This document shows positions 20,049-31,501 of a stretch of 64,000 nt of DNA, one piece after another. Within the stretch, counting starts at the first letter, position 1. The number at the start of each line of letters is the position of its first letter. Source of the DNA: Pelobates cultripes (Eukaryota; Chordata; Amphibia; Anura; Pelobatidae); the NCBI GenBank assembly GCA_933207985.1, contig OW240918.1:112814999-112878998 (forward strand), read 5' to 3'. The notes under the pieces were generated by a model that was not told the DNA's origin, made no database searches, and saw nothing but the letters and a program-made list of their open reading frames with translations. The translations under genes and the position numbers were made by a program.

Positions 20049-20770
20049 AATTCTGATACACTTTATTGACAAGAAAATCTAAAGTTCTTGTTGCTTTGTT
20101 TGCTTCATCGGTACTTTCTCAACAGCAATACTGAAGATTTGAAGTTGTTCATTAAAAAGTACTTGAACAACCAAAAACCCTTTGACCTCTTATATACCTT
20201 ATCTAGCATGACCAACATTTTTACCAACCTGACTATACACTGGTTATGTACAGTACTAATTATGATACGTATACATAATATCATAATCAAAAGAACACTT
20301 AAAAGGTTACTCTAGTGATTTGAAGTAGGGCATTTTGTATGGAATCTGTATCTTTAAATGCTGCACTAACATAGATACAGAACTTTGCTGCCAGAGGTTT
20401 AACCAGCAGTTGTTACAAGCTGATGTTCTGGGCTGCCAATGTCAGTTCAGTACAAAAGATCTGTCATCAAGAAGCATATCATGCTGGCGATAGACAACCA
20501 AAGGCGGCACATCCTACCTTGATACCAGCCAAGTCCTCCCTCAGCCCAGCCTTTGAGACGTCCCTCACCCTGCAGCGAGGGGGAGTAAAATTACCGTAGA
20601 AAGTTTGGGATGCTGTCTCAGCAATAAGATTGCAGGTGAGGCCTACTTTTATTTATTTTTATTTCATACAATCCTATAATATTTGAGAGGACTAATTCTC
20701 CCTAATTCTGTTAATTTTGCTATGAAAACTACATAGTCTGCTAAAACCACGTTACTCTTACACATCACAG
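20049..20770. other. Unassigned non-coding sequence
   Basis: AT-rich, with no gene, repeat terminus or RNA recognised. Confidence 0.3.
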
Positions 20771-21993
20771 TTAAAGGAACACTATAGGGTCAGGAAAACA
20801 AACATGTATTTCCGATCCTATAGTGTTAAAAACACTATTTAGGTCCCCAGCTCCCTCTTGCCATCCCTTATATAAGATAAAAACTTACCTTTATTCCAGC
20901 GCCCCATGGGTCCGACTGTGCTGGCCCTGCCCCCGTTCTGCATCCTTGGCTGAGATCATCAGCATGGGTTATATCAGCCAATCTAATGCTTCCCTCTAGA
21001 AAAGCATTGCGAGGCTAATGCGCACGATTGGCAAAACACTGCACTGCACCAATCAGCATCTCCTCATTGAATAATGCAGAACGTGGATGCAGCACTGACC
21101 CATGAAGCACCTCTATTGGCAGTCTCAATGACTGCCACTGGAGGTGTCCCTATACAGCTATACCTTTATTCCAGCGTCCCATGGGTCCGCCAGCGCTGGC
21201 CCTGCACCCGTTCTGCATCCTTGGCTGAGATCATCAGAATGGATGATATCAGCCAATCCAATGCTTTCCTGTAGAAAAGCATTGCGAGGATCGAAGAGCG
21301 TGGATGCAGCACTGACCCATGAAGCACCTCTATTGGCCGTCTGAGTGACTGCCACTGGAGGTGTCCCTATGCGGCAATGTAAACACTGCCTTTTCTCTGA
21401 AAAGGCAGTGATACATGAAAATGTCTGCATTGACATATAGACACACAAAAACAAATACATTAAAGGACCACTCTAGGCACCCAGACCACTTCAGCTTAAT
21501 GAAGTGGTCTGGGTGACAGGTCCTTCTAGGATTAACCTTTTTTTTTTTTTATAAACATAGCAGTTTCAGAGAAACTGCTATGTTTATAATAGGGTTAATC
21601 CAGCCTCTAAAGCCTCTAGTGGCTGTCTCACTGACAGCCGCTAGAGGCTTTGCGTGCTTCTCATGCGTGCTGAAAATCACAGTGAGAAGACACAAGCGTC
21701 CATAGGAAAGCATTGTAAATACTTTCCTATGAGACTGGCTGAATGCGCGCGCAGCTCCTGCTGCACATGCGCATTCAGCCGAAGAGGAGGAGAGGAGGAG
21801 GAGAGCTCCCTGCCCGTCACTGGAAAAAAGGTAAGATTTAACCCTTTCCTCGCCATCCAGCTTGGCGGAAGTGGGACCCTGACGGTGTGGGCACCCTCAG
21901 GGCACTATAGTGCCAGGAAAACGAGTATGTTTTCCTGGCACTATAGTGGTCCTTTAAGCTGTAGTTGTTCTGGTGAGTAAAGTGTCCCTTTAA
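20771..21993. mobile_element. T2-type MITE containing a second MITE
   Basis: Starts TTAAAGGAACACTATAGGG and ends AAGTGTCCCTTTAA, TTAA at both ends. The TTAAAGGRR terminus with TTAA duplication defines the T2-MITE group known from Xenopus. It includes an internal direct duplication of about 215-285 bases (ACCTTTATTCCAGCG near 20888 and 21170; GCAGCACTGACCCATGAAGC near 21088 and 21306). Another MITE sits inside at 21460-21957. Confidence 0.78.
21460..21957 (+). mobile_element. T2-type hairpin-chain MITE, nested
   Basis: TTAAAGGACCACTCTAGGC to CACTATAGTGGTCCTTTAA, TTAA flanked. Successive hairpins: CCCAGACCACTTCA, AAACATAGCAGTTTC, TCACTGTGATTTTCA-type, CATAGGAAAGCATT and GGCTGAATGCGCGC stems, then the ACTATAGTGCCAGGAAAAC terminal stem. 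It lies inside the MITE at 20771, so it is the younger of the two. Confidence 0.85.
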
Positions 21994-22370
21994 TACTTTG
22001 CATCAAGTATTCAAACTACATCAAGTATATAATGTAAACTTTCTTACAGCAAATATTTGCATTTGAGTCATATGATTTGTGATAGAGAAAAATGTGTAAA
22101 ATGAATGAGACAAAGGAATTATATGCAGTCTCAAAAAACATGCTACTCGGTTGTGTAGCAAAGGGGGAGGGAGGGGGAGAATTGTCATTAGGTGCCGTTT
22201 TTGATGGGGTGCCAAAGGGCTGGCATATTTGCACTGGCAACAGTAGAAAGGAATTGCAGGGTAGTATTGCAGAATCTGTCTCTGGTAATGCTCCCTCAAG
22301 ATTCTTGGAGCTGTGGCACATAATGCATATTTAATTATTCATACAGTGATCGTTAGAGGCTGCAACAGCC
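21994..22370. other. Unassigned spacer between MITEs
   Basis: Contains a G-rich stretch (GGGGGAGGGAGGGGGAG near 22166). No gene recognised. Confidence 0.3.
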
Positions 22371-22806
22371 TTAAAGGACCACTATAGTGCCAGGAAAACA
22401 TACTCGTTTTCCTGGCACTATAGCGCCCTGAGGGTGCCCCCACCCTCAGGGTCCCACTCCCATGGCACTGAAGGGGGAGGAAGGGGTTAGTCCCTTACCT
22501 TTTTTCCAGCGCCGGGCTCCCTCGGCACTGGGACTCTCCTCCCTCTTCTGACGTCCCTGCTTTCCTATGGATGCTGGCGTCTTCTCACTGTGAAACTCAC
22601 AGTGAGAAGCGCGGAAGCGCCTCTAGCGGCTGTCAATGAGACAGCCACTACAGGCTGGATTAACCCATAGGTAAACCCATAGGTAAACATAGCAGTTTCT
22701 TTGAAACTGCTATGTTTACAGCAAAAAAGGTTAAACCTAGCTAGACCTGGCACCCAGACCACTTCATTAAGCTGAAGTGGTCTGGGTGCCTATAGTGGTC
22801 CTTTAA
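22371..22806 (-). mobile_element. T2-type hairpin-chain MITE
   Basis: 436 bp, TTAA at 22371-22374 and 22803-22806, opposite orientation to 21460-21957: it starts with the ACTATAGTGCCAGGAAAAC stem and ends with the CACCCAGACCACTTCA stem. Shorter than its relatives by the loss of the GC-rich stem. Confidence 0.85.
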
Positions 22807-23044
22807 TGGTCAATTGGGTGGGTCGGGGTTATATATTTGGGAAGACTCACAAATCAATATTTTAGCAGTGCAGAATCTCACTGCAAATGTTAAGTCCTAA
22901 CATCCAACTGCTGGTCAGGATATTAAATCAACAGGATTATTCAATAAAGTGATCATTTAAAGTGAATTTAAAATTTAAGGTCAAAATAGCCAAACCAGAA
23001 ATATGCTCTAATTCAGCTATGCTTCCAGTTCAGCTACTTTAGCC

Positions 23045-23245
23045 TTAAAAGGACATTATAGTCACCAGAACAACTACAGATTAATGTGGTTGTTTTGGTG
23101 TCTACTGCCTGTCCCTGCAGGCTTTTTAATGTAAATACTGCATTTTCAGAGAAAAGGTAGTGTTTACATTACTGCCTAGGAACACCTGTAGTGGTAGTCC
23201 CTTAGATGGCCACTAGTGGTGCTTCCTGGGTCAGTGCTCCTTTAA
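23045..23245. mobile_element. Short T2-like MITE
   Basis: TTAAAAGGACATTATAGTCACC to CAGTGCTCCTTTAA, 201 bp, TTAA at both ends. One internal hairpin (GTAAATACTGCATTTTC / AAAAGGTAGTGTTTAC). Confidence 0.65.
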
Positions 23246-24286
23246 ATTTAAAATAAATTGTGCAAGCTTTTAATGTGCACAATTTATTCTATCCCCTACC
23301 CATTAGAGACATTACGCTGGACCAGTTTGAATGGTTTAATAAATAGGCAGTCTTTACGCCTACCACATTGAGAAACACCTTTAGGTGCTCTTAGCCAAGT
23401 TGAAGGTGCTAAAAGATGTCTGGGCGCCTGGCAGTGATTTTAGAAATTAAAGAATAAACAGTCAGAATAGACCATTAATTCTTCATAATTGGTAAAATCT
23501 TATTTCATCCTTTGTTATATGTGGCAATGCGATGAAAAAGTTGTTTGTTAATTATTATGTATTTCATAACAATTGACATTCTCGTGTGGCTTTATATATT
23601 TCTGGTGGTTTAGACTAGTTGACATATATTTAGGGGATATACGTAATTCTGTCACCACTTTTTTCATGTGTTCTTTATATATTTAGATTTGACAGGACTG
23701 CCCTCTAGTGGCATAAAGGAAGAATACGGGTTAGAGACAATTGCAGTAATTTTTAAATACTACATACTGCGGCTAATAGGCCCGCGGTGGCAAAAATATA
23801 GAATATCAGCTATAAGAATTAGAAAGATTTGGATACATAGTAGAGGTTTTTTTTTACTACAGTGGGAATTCAACATGAAGTTCAAATTTAAGGCCACAGT
23901 AGCTGAAATGGACTTAAATTTGAAATTCACTTTATGGTTTAAATTAAGATAAAAAGTAGCCTAGGCTCAAATAATATGACATGGTTTTAGCAGACTGATA
24001 CATATGAAAGGTTTTTCTCTTTCCCTTACTTTCTATTGTAGTAGTGTGAACCAGCTGGTAAATATACAGGTGATAGATTAAACTCTAATATATACAGACG
24101 GTCAGGGTGTAATTAGGGAACAGCTGAATATCTTGTCTTATAACTCCTTACATACTTAGGATGATAGGACTGCCCTCCCACAGCCGGAATTAAGAATATC
24201 TATGACAGCGTATGAGAGGAAATTTGTTATACAATTAGGATATCAACTTTAATTTCTTTTATTCCAATGTATTGAACTGGCAGACT
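23246..24286. other. Unassigned AT-rich sequence
   Basis: A motif GATAGGACTGCCCTC-like occurs twice (near 23689 and 24161), so part of it is probably a repeat. No coding feature supported. Confidence 0.3.
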
Positions 24287-24555
24287 CTGAAACCCATTCC
24301 ATGAAGCACCCGCCGCCCAGTTTTTGTGCTAAAATATTTATGCCAGTGGAAGTCTAGAACTCTTCAGATATGGAATCAGTAGAGCGTTGGTGATTTTACA
24401 CACCATGTTCCTCAGCACTGTGATTTTACGTGGTCTTCTGCTCGTGGCTGAGTTGCTGCTGTTCCTAAATGCTTCCACTGTCCAGTAATACCACTTACAG
24501 TTGACCGTGGAATATAAAGCAGGGATTAAATTTCACAAACTGACTAATTGCAAAG
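24287..24555 (-). pseudogene. Tc1-type transposase N-terminal domain downstream of the repeat
   Basis: Continuing the minus frame out of the array gives HLCN, a stop, then SVCEI, a stop, then SLLYIPRSTVSGITG. This matches the helix-turn-helix region of Tc1-like transposases (pattern LL-x-IP-x-STV). Further on, the minus strand has GGAATGGGTTTCAG at about 24288-24301. Two stops show it is dead. The rest of the gene is absent to the left. Confidence 0.65.
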
Positions 24556-27500
24556 GTGGTATCGTATCACAGTACCATGCTTAAATTTACTGAGGTGGCA
24601 TCCTATCACAGTACCACGCTTGAATTCACTGAGGTGGTATCCTGTCACGTTACCATGCTTGAATTTGCTGAGGTGGTATCCTATCATGGTACCATGTTTA
24701 AATTTACTGAGGTGGCATCCTATCACAGTACTATGTTAGAATTTACTGAAGTGGTATCCTATCACGGTACCATGCCTGAATTTACTGAGGTGGTATCCTA
24801 TCACGGTACCATGCTTGAATTTACTGAGGTGGTATTCTATCACGGTACCATGCTTAAATTTATTGAGGTGGCACCCTATCACAGTACCACGCTTGAATTC
24901 ACTGAGGTGGTATCCTATCACGGTACCACACGTGAATTTACTGAAGTGGTATCCTATCACAATACCATGCTTAAATTTACTGAGGTGGCATTCTACCACA
25001 TTATCATGCTTGAATTTAGTGAGGTGGTATCCTATATAATGTTTAAATTTACTGAGGTGGCATCCTATCACAGTATCATGCTTGAATTTACTGAGGTGGT
25101 ATCCTATCACAGTATCATGTTTGCATTTACTGAGGTGGTATCCTATCACGGTACCATACTTGAATTCACTGAGGTAGTATCCTATCACGGTACCATGCTT
25201 GAATTTACCGAGGTGGCATCCTATCACAGTACCATGCTTGAATTCACTGAGGTGGTATCCTATCACGGAGCCATATTAAAATTTGCTGAGGTGGTATCCT
25301 CTCACGTTACCATGCTTGATTTTACTGTGGTGGTATCCTATCATGGTACCATGTTTAAATTTACTGAGGTGGCATCCTATCACAGTACTATGTTAGAATT
25401 TACTGAAGTGGTATCCTATCACGGTACCATGTTTAAATTTACTGAGGTGGCATCCTATCACAGTACTATGTTAGAATTTACTGAGGTGGCATCCTATCAC
25501 AGTACCATGCTTGGATTTACTGAGGTGGTATCCTATCACGGTACCATGCTTGAATATACTGAGCTGGTATCCTATGACAGTACAATGCTTAAATTTACTG
25601 AGGTGGCATCCTATCACAGTATCATGCTTGAATTTACTGAGGTGGCATCCTATCACAGTATAATGCTTGAACTTACTGAGGTGGTATCCTATCACAGTAT
25701 CATGTTTGCATTTACTGAGGTGGTATCCTATCACAGTACCATGCTTGAATTCACTGAGGTGGTATCCTATCACGGAGCCATGTTAAAATTTACTGAGGTG
25801 GTATCCTGTCACAGTACCACGCTTGAATCCACTGAGGTGATATCCTATCACAGTACCATGCTTGAATTCACTGAGGTGGTATCCTATCACGGTACCATGT
25901 TTGAATTTACTGAGGTGGCATCCTATCAGAGTACAATGCTTAAATTTACTGAGGTGGTATCGTATCATGGTACCACACGTGAATTTACTGAAGTGGTATC
26001 CTATCACAGTACCATGCTTAAATTTACTGAGGTGGCATCCTATCACAGTATCATGCTTGAATTTACTGAGGTGGTATCCTATTACAGTACCATGCTTGAA
26101 TTTACTGAGGTGGTATCCTATCACAGTATCATGTTTGCATTTACTGAGGTGGTATCCTTTCACGGTACCATACTTGAATTCTCTGAGGTGGCATCCTATC
26201 ACAGTATAAAGTTTGCATTTACTGAGGTGGTATCCTATCACAGTACCATGCTTGAATTTACTGAGGTGGCATCCTATCACAGTACCATGCATGAATTCAC
26301 TGAGGTGGCATCCTATCACATTACCATGCTTGAATACACTGAGGTGGTATCCTATCACTGTACCATGCTTGAATTTATTGAGGTGGTATCCTATCACAGT
26401 ACCATGCTTGAACTTACTGAGGTGGCATGCTATCACAGTATCAAGTTTGCATTTACTGAGGTGGTATCCTATCACAGTACCATGCTTGAATTTACTGAGG
26501 TGGCATCCTATCACAGTACCATGCTTGAATTTACTGAGGTGGTATCCTATCACAGTATCAAGTTTGCATTTACTGAGGTGGTATCCTATCACGGTACCAT
26601 ACTTGAATTCACTGAGGTAGTATCATATCACGGTACCATGCTTGAATTTAGTGAGGTGGCATCCTATTACAGTATCATGTTTGCATTTACTGAGGTGGTA
26701 TCCTATCACAGTATCATGTTTGCATTTACTGAGGTGGTATCCTATCACAGTACCATGCTTGAATTCACTGAGGTGGTATCCTATCACGGAGCCATGTTAA
26801 AATTTACTGAGGTGGTATTCTGTCACAGTACCATGCTTGAATCCACTGAGGTGATATCCTATCACAGTACCACGCTTGAATCCACTGAGGTGGTATCCTA
26901 TCACAGTACCATGCTTGAATTCACTGAGGTGGTATCCTTTCACGGTACCATGCTTGAATTTACTGAGGTGGCATCCTATCACAGTACCACGCTTGAATCC
27001 ACTGAGGTGGTATCCTATCACAGTACCATGTTTGAATTTACTGAGGTGGCATCCTATCACGGTATCATGCTTAAATTTACTGAGGTGGCATCCTATCACA
27101 GTACCACGCTTGAATCCACTGAGGTGGTATCCTATCACAGTACCATGCTTGAATTCACTGAGGTGGTATCCTATCACGGTACCATGCTTGAATTTACTGA
27201 GGTGGCATCCTATCAGAGTACAATGCTTAAATTTACTGAGGTGGTATCCTATCATGGTACTACACATGAATTTACTGAAGTGGTATCCTATCACAGTACC
27301 ATGCTTAAATTTACTGAGGTGGCATCCTATCACAGTATCATGCTTGAATTTACTGAGGTGGTATCCTATTACAGTACCATGCTTGAATTTACTGAGGTGG
27401 TATCCTATCACAGTATCAAGTTTGCATTTACTGAGGTGGTATCCTATCACAGTACCATGCTTGAATTTACTGAGGTGGCATCCTATCACAGTACCATGCT

Positions 27501-28137
27501 TGAATTCACTGAGGTGGCATCCTATCACATTACCATGCTTGAATTCACTGAGGTGGTATCCTATCACTGTACCATGCTTGAATTTATTGAGGTGGTATCT
27601 TATCACAGTACCATGCTTGAATTTACTGAGGTGGCATCCTATCACATTACCATGCTTGAATTCACTGAGGTGGTATCCTATCACTGTACCATGCTTGAAT
27701 TTACTGAGGTGGCATCCTATCACAGTATCAAGTTTGCATTTACTGAGGTGGTATCCTATCACAGTACCATGCTTGAATTTACTGAGGTGGCATCCTATCA
27801 CAGTACCATGCTTGAATTCACTGAGGTGGCATCCTATCACATTACCATGCTTGAATTCACTGAGGTGGTATCCTATCACAGTACCATGCTTGAATTTACT
27901 GAGGTGGCATCCTATCACAGTACCATGCTTGAATTCACTGAGGTGGCATCCTATCACATTACCATGCTTGAATTCACTGAGGTGGTATCCTATCACTGTA
28001 CCATGCTTGAATTTACTGAGGTGGCATCCTATCACATTACCATGCTTGAATTCACTGAGGTGGTATCCTATCACTGTACCATGCTTGAATTTATTGAGGT
28101 GGTATCCTATCACAGTACCATGCTTGAATTTACTTAG
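24556..28137. repeat. 39-bp minisatellite, about 92 units
   Basis: Unit built on ATGCTTGAATTTACTGAGG followed by TGGTATCCTATCACAGTACC on the plus strand. Length is 39 bases in nearly all units, and one unit near 25036 is 6 bases short, so the phase never changes. Because 39 is a multiple of three, long frames appear on both strands: one of 1,193 codons on plus (24556-28137), and shorter ones on minus broken by a few stops, all in one phase. The minus-strand unit reads LSEFKHGTVIGYH. Larger blocks recur within the array, for example about 25720-26130 against 26730-27400. Confidence 0.95.
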
Positions 28138-28262
28138 GATTTTAGAACAACCCAATTTTGCCACAAATGTTTGTAAATGCAGACTGCATAGCTAGGTGCT
28201 TGATTTTATACAACTTTGGCAATGGGAATGATTGAAAAACCTGTAGTCAATAATTAGAAGGT
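28138..28262 (-). pseudogene. Tc1 transposase start region and leader
   Basis: The minus frame begins at about 28152 with LGCSKILSKFKHGTVIGYH and leads directly into the repeat units, so the first unit equals residues about 8-20 of the transposase. Where the family has its ATG, this copy seems to have TTG. Confidence 0.6.
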
Positions 28263-28816
28263 GTGTAAGATCTTGTTGGAATAATCGTCACTGTTAAATC
28301 TTCTTAATTTCTTCTTGTCTTCAGTTGATTGATATATATACACGTCTTTTGTATATATAGTCTTGGGCCAAATGCTCGCCACAATAATATATGTCTGTAT
28401 TATTGAAAAGTACTAATACGCAATCTGACTTACGGTTTCTTCAGGTTTCTTCTTTGTTACGGATACATAATAAAACAACAAATGATGTTACAGGATAATG
28501 GACATTCAACAGCAGATGGTAATTGCTGGACTTCTTTAAATCCTTACATCTTTACATCGAGAGAGAGCCAGAGCCAAGACCAAGACCGAGACCGAGCCAA
28601 GACAGAGCGACCTTGTGTCCCTCTGTTACTATAAAGATGTGCTAATACTAACATCAGCATTTAACTCTAGCCATATAAGGACAAAACCCCCACATCCACA
28701 TTCGAGAGCTCTCGGACAAAGAAAGCCTTGTGACTAATACCATCTGTTACTTATGTCAATCCACACATCCATATATATAATCAATAGAAACATAGAATAT
28801 GCAATATTCTACAAGG
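28263..28816. other. Unassigned insertion in the Tc1 leader
   Basis: AT-rich sequence with a short GAGACCGAGCC-type repeat near 28560-28612. Boundaries are inferred from interruption of the Tc1 leader (AATTAGAAGGTGTG before, AAGGTGTATCCCAATAC after). Confidence 0.35.
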
Positions 28817-28850
28817 TGTATCCCAATACTTTTGTCCAGTGTATAGTGTA

Positions 28851-29330
28851 TGTAGCATGAAGCGTAATAGTCTGACATGCAGCAATGCAAGACAGATATT
28901 CTACTATCTACTTAGGAGCTTCTGGCTCTTTGGTTGATATAGCAGAGGCATGTAGCGGTGCCTGGCGGACCTCCGGTAAGAAGTCAAGCTATTCTAAAAC
29001 ATTTGGGGGACGCCATGGCACTCTGGGCAAAATATGACTATAATGCGCTGCAGTGGTTGTGGTGCTTGGATTGTTCCTTTAAAATTGAGACATGACCATT
29101 CTGTCAGCTCAACCAACATAATAACTACTATCTAGCACAGCAAACCTGGTATAGTTCTAAAGATTATATCTTCAGCCTCTTGGACTCTTTCTGAAAATGT
29201 ATTAATTTGTCATTTGAAAATTTATCAATTTGTCATTTGAAAATGTATCAATCTGTTTCAATTTATACAACGTAATCAAGAAATATAAAATACAAAAAGA
29301 GAGTACAAATCACACTATGCAATGAATAAT
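28851..29330. other. Unassigned sequence with T2-like fragment
   Basis: Near 29040-29083, GCGCTGCAGTGGTTGTGG... ending TTCCTTTAA resembles a degraded T2 right end. No gene seen. Confidence 0.3.
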
Positions 29331-29971
29331 GCTTTCCTATGGGGAAATCCTAATGCGAGCGCGCATGCGCATTAAGTCTCCCGCGTCAGAGGATGTCGGC
29401 TGTGCAAGAGCGTGGGTGGAACTGAGCCAGTACTTGACAAACCGTTTTCCTGGCACTGCAGGTCCCCTCTCCCTCCCACCCCCCATCGCATGTTGCTGAA
29501 GGGGTTAAAACCCCTCCAGTGACTTACCTGTAGCCAGCACTGATGTCCCTCAGTGCTGGTTCAGGGTCCGCCCACGCTCCTTTCCCGCCGGCGGGGGAGA
29601 CCTATTGCACATGCGTGGCTGCCGGCGGGGGAGACCTAATGCGCATGCTCGGCAATGCCGCGCACACACATTAGACCTCCCCACAGGAAAGCATTGAAAA
29701 ATGCTTTTAATGCTTTCCTATGGGGATTTCAGCGACACTGGAGGTCCTCACATAGCGTAAGGATGTCCAGCGCACGCTATAGCACACGAAATGTGTGCTA
29801 TAAACCCGGAAGTGCCCTCTATTGGCTGTCTAGTAGACAGTCACTAGAGGAGTAGTTAACCCTGCAAGGTAAATATTGCAGTTCATGAAAACTGCAATAT
29901 TTACAGTTGCAGGGTTAAGGGTAGTGGGAGTTGGCACCCAGACCACTCCAATGGGCAGAAGTGTCCTTTAA
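29331..29971. mobile_element. T2-type MITE, left end unclear
   Basis: Ends CACCCAGACCACTCC...GTGTCCTTTAA with TTAA at 29968-29971. It shares the stems CATAGGAAAGCATT and AATATTGCAGTT with the MITE at 33338. The left end is not clear. Confidence 0.55.
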
Positions 29972-30625
29972 TATATTGCTAGAAAATGAAATTCCACCCT
30001 GGGCCAGCCTTTGGGGTGTGCAAACTCTGCAGTTGCACTGTGATTTTACCCACCTTTTCTCCAATGCTGTGCCAGTGTCGTTGAGGCTTGCCCCACCCTG
30101 GTCTTGCTGCGGCTGGCCCTGCCCTGAGTCAGATATCAGCAAATGTTAGATGCTGAACATCAGTGCTGAGCATGCAGCACTGACCTAGGAAGCACCTCTA
30201 GTGGCCATCTGATTGACTGCTACTAGAGGTGTTACTAGGCAGTGATGTAAACACTGCCTTTTCACCAAAGCTTTCTCTATTAACCCCTTAACGCCGTTAC
30301 GGCGTTCTATGCCGTCCCCATTTAAATGCTTTAAATGCTTTAAAGCCGTTGCGGCGGCATAGAACGCTGTAACGGCTTTCTGTCCCAGGAGCTTGGCGGT
30401 ATTTACCTCTGCCGCGATCCTTTACTGGAGGACTGCCTGACAGCCCTGCCCCAGCAAATCAGGCCCCCGGGGGCCATGTGATCGCTCTCAAAGAGCGATC
30501 ACATGGCCCCCAATAGCTGGCTGTGGATCTGCCAGCAGGGGTACTGTCTCAAATGTCAGACAGTCGCCCTGCTGGTGGGTAGTATTAAAAATAAAAAATA
30601 AATGACACATGCTAAAATAAATTAC

Positions 30626-30627
30626 AA

Positions 30628-30666
<39 letters not shown>

Positions 30667-30670
30667 ATAT
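30626..30670. repeat. (AT)n microsatellite
   Basis: About 20 TA dinucleotides within an AT-rich region that continues to 31080. Confidence 0.85.
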
Positions 30671-31134
30671 ATATACATCTTATATATATGTAACGTCATA
30701 CATAGTGTACACGTATAATTATAATTTTAACTAAATAATAAAATAACATATTTTAAAAAAAAATTTAAGAAATTATATATACATATGTAATTTCATTCTA
30801 ACTGTATTTTATTATATATAATATATTATATATATATATATTGGTAACAAAATACACTTAGAATGACATTCTATATCTATCTATATATAAAATACAATTA
30901 ACCGCAAATATATATATACAGATAAATATATATAATTACATAAATAACTACATAAGTGTGCACGTAGACTTTAAATACATATATATGTATATATATTAAA
31001 ATTCTACGTGTGTATTTAAGTAATATATTAACATAATTATGTGATTTAATTAATTAAAATTTAATTGACATGCCTGACAACCCACGCAGAAAGTGCAGAG
31101 AATTTGAATTGCAAGCACTATATTTAACCCTGTA

Positions 31135-31410
31135 ACTTTCCAAGACACCATAAAACCTGTACATGGGGGGTACTGTTTTACTCTGGAGACTTCGCTGAAC
31201 ACAAATATTAGTGTTTCAAAATGGTAACTTGTATTACAACAATGATATTTTTAGTAAAAGTGAAGTTTTTTGCATTTTTCACACGAACGGCACTTTTACT
31301 GATGGTATTATTGTTGTAACATGTTTTACTGTTTTAAAACACCTTTTTTGTGTTCAATGAATTCTCCCAAGTATAACAGTACCCATGTACAGTTTTTATG
31401 GTGTTTTGGA
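31135..31410. repeat. Long imperfect palindrome
   Basis: ACTTTCCAAGACACCATAAA near 31131 pairs with TTTATGGTGTTTTGGAAAGT near 31396, and pairing continues through GTACATGGG / CCCATGTAC and TGAACACAAA / TTTGTGTTCA toward a centre near 31270. Arms of about 130 bases. A diverged copy of one arm starts at 33847. Confidence 0.75.
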
Positions 31411-31501
31411 AAGTTAGAGAGTCAAATATAAGGCTTGCATTTTATTTTTTTCAAATTCAAATTTGCCAGATTGGTTATGTTGCCTTTTGAGACCATATGG
31501 T

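Larger units (their letters stand above)
24287..28848 (-). mobile_element. Tc1/mariner relic carrying an expanded transposase segment
   Basis: On the minus strand the element starts at 28848 (CACTATA..., with TA outside at 28849-28850), passes through a leader (28262-28165) and enters the N-terminal part of a Tc1-type transposase at 28164. There a 13-codon piece is repeated about 92 times (28137-24556), after which the normal N-terminal sequence resumes and can be followed to 24287. The catalytic part and the other terminus are missing. About 550 bases of unrelated sequence interrupt the leader (roughly 28263-28816). Confidence 0.75.

Noticed and set aside
24556..28137. A 1,193-residue repetitive protein gene on the plus strand
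   Set aside because: It begins with GTG inside the first repeat, has no upstream start or splice context, and is antisense to a recognisable transposase segment. The open frame follows from a 39-bp unit without stops.
24556..28137. CRISPR array
   Set aside because: Units are contiguous and similar throughout, without unique spacers, and the genome is eukaryotic.
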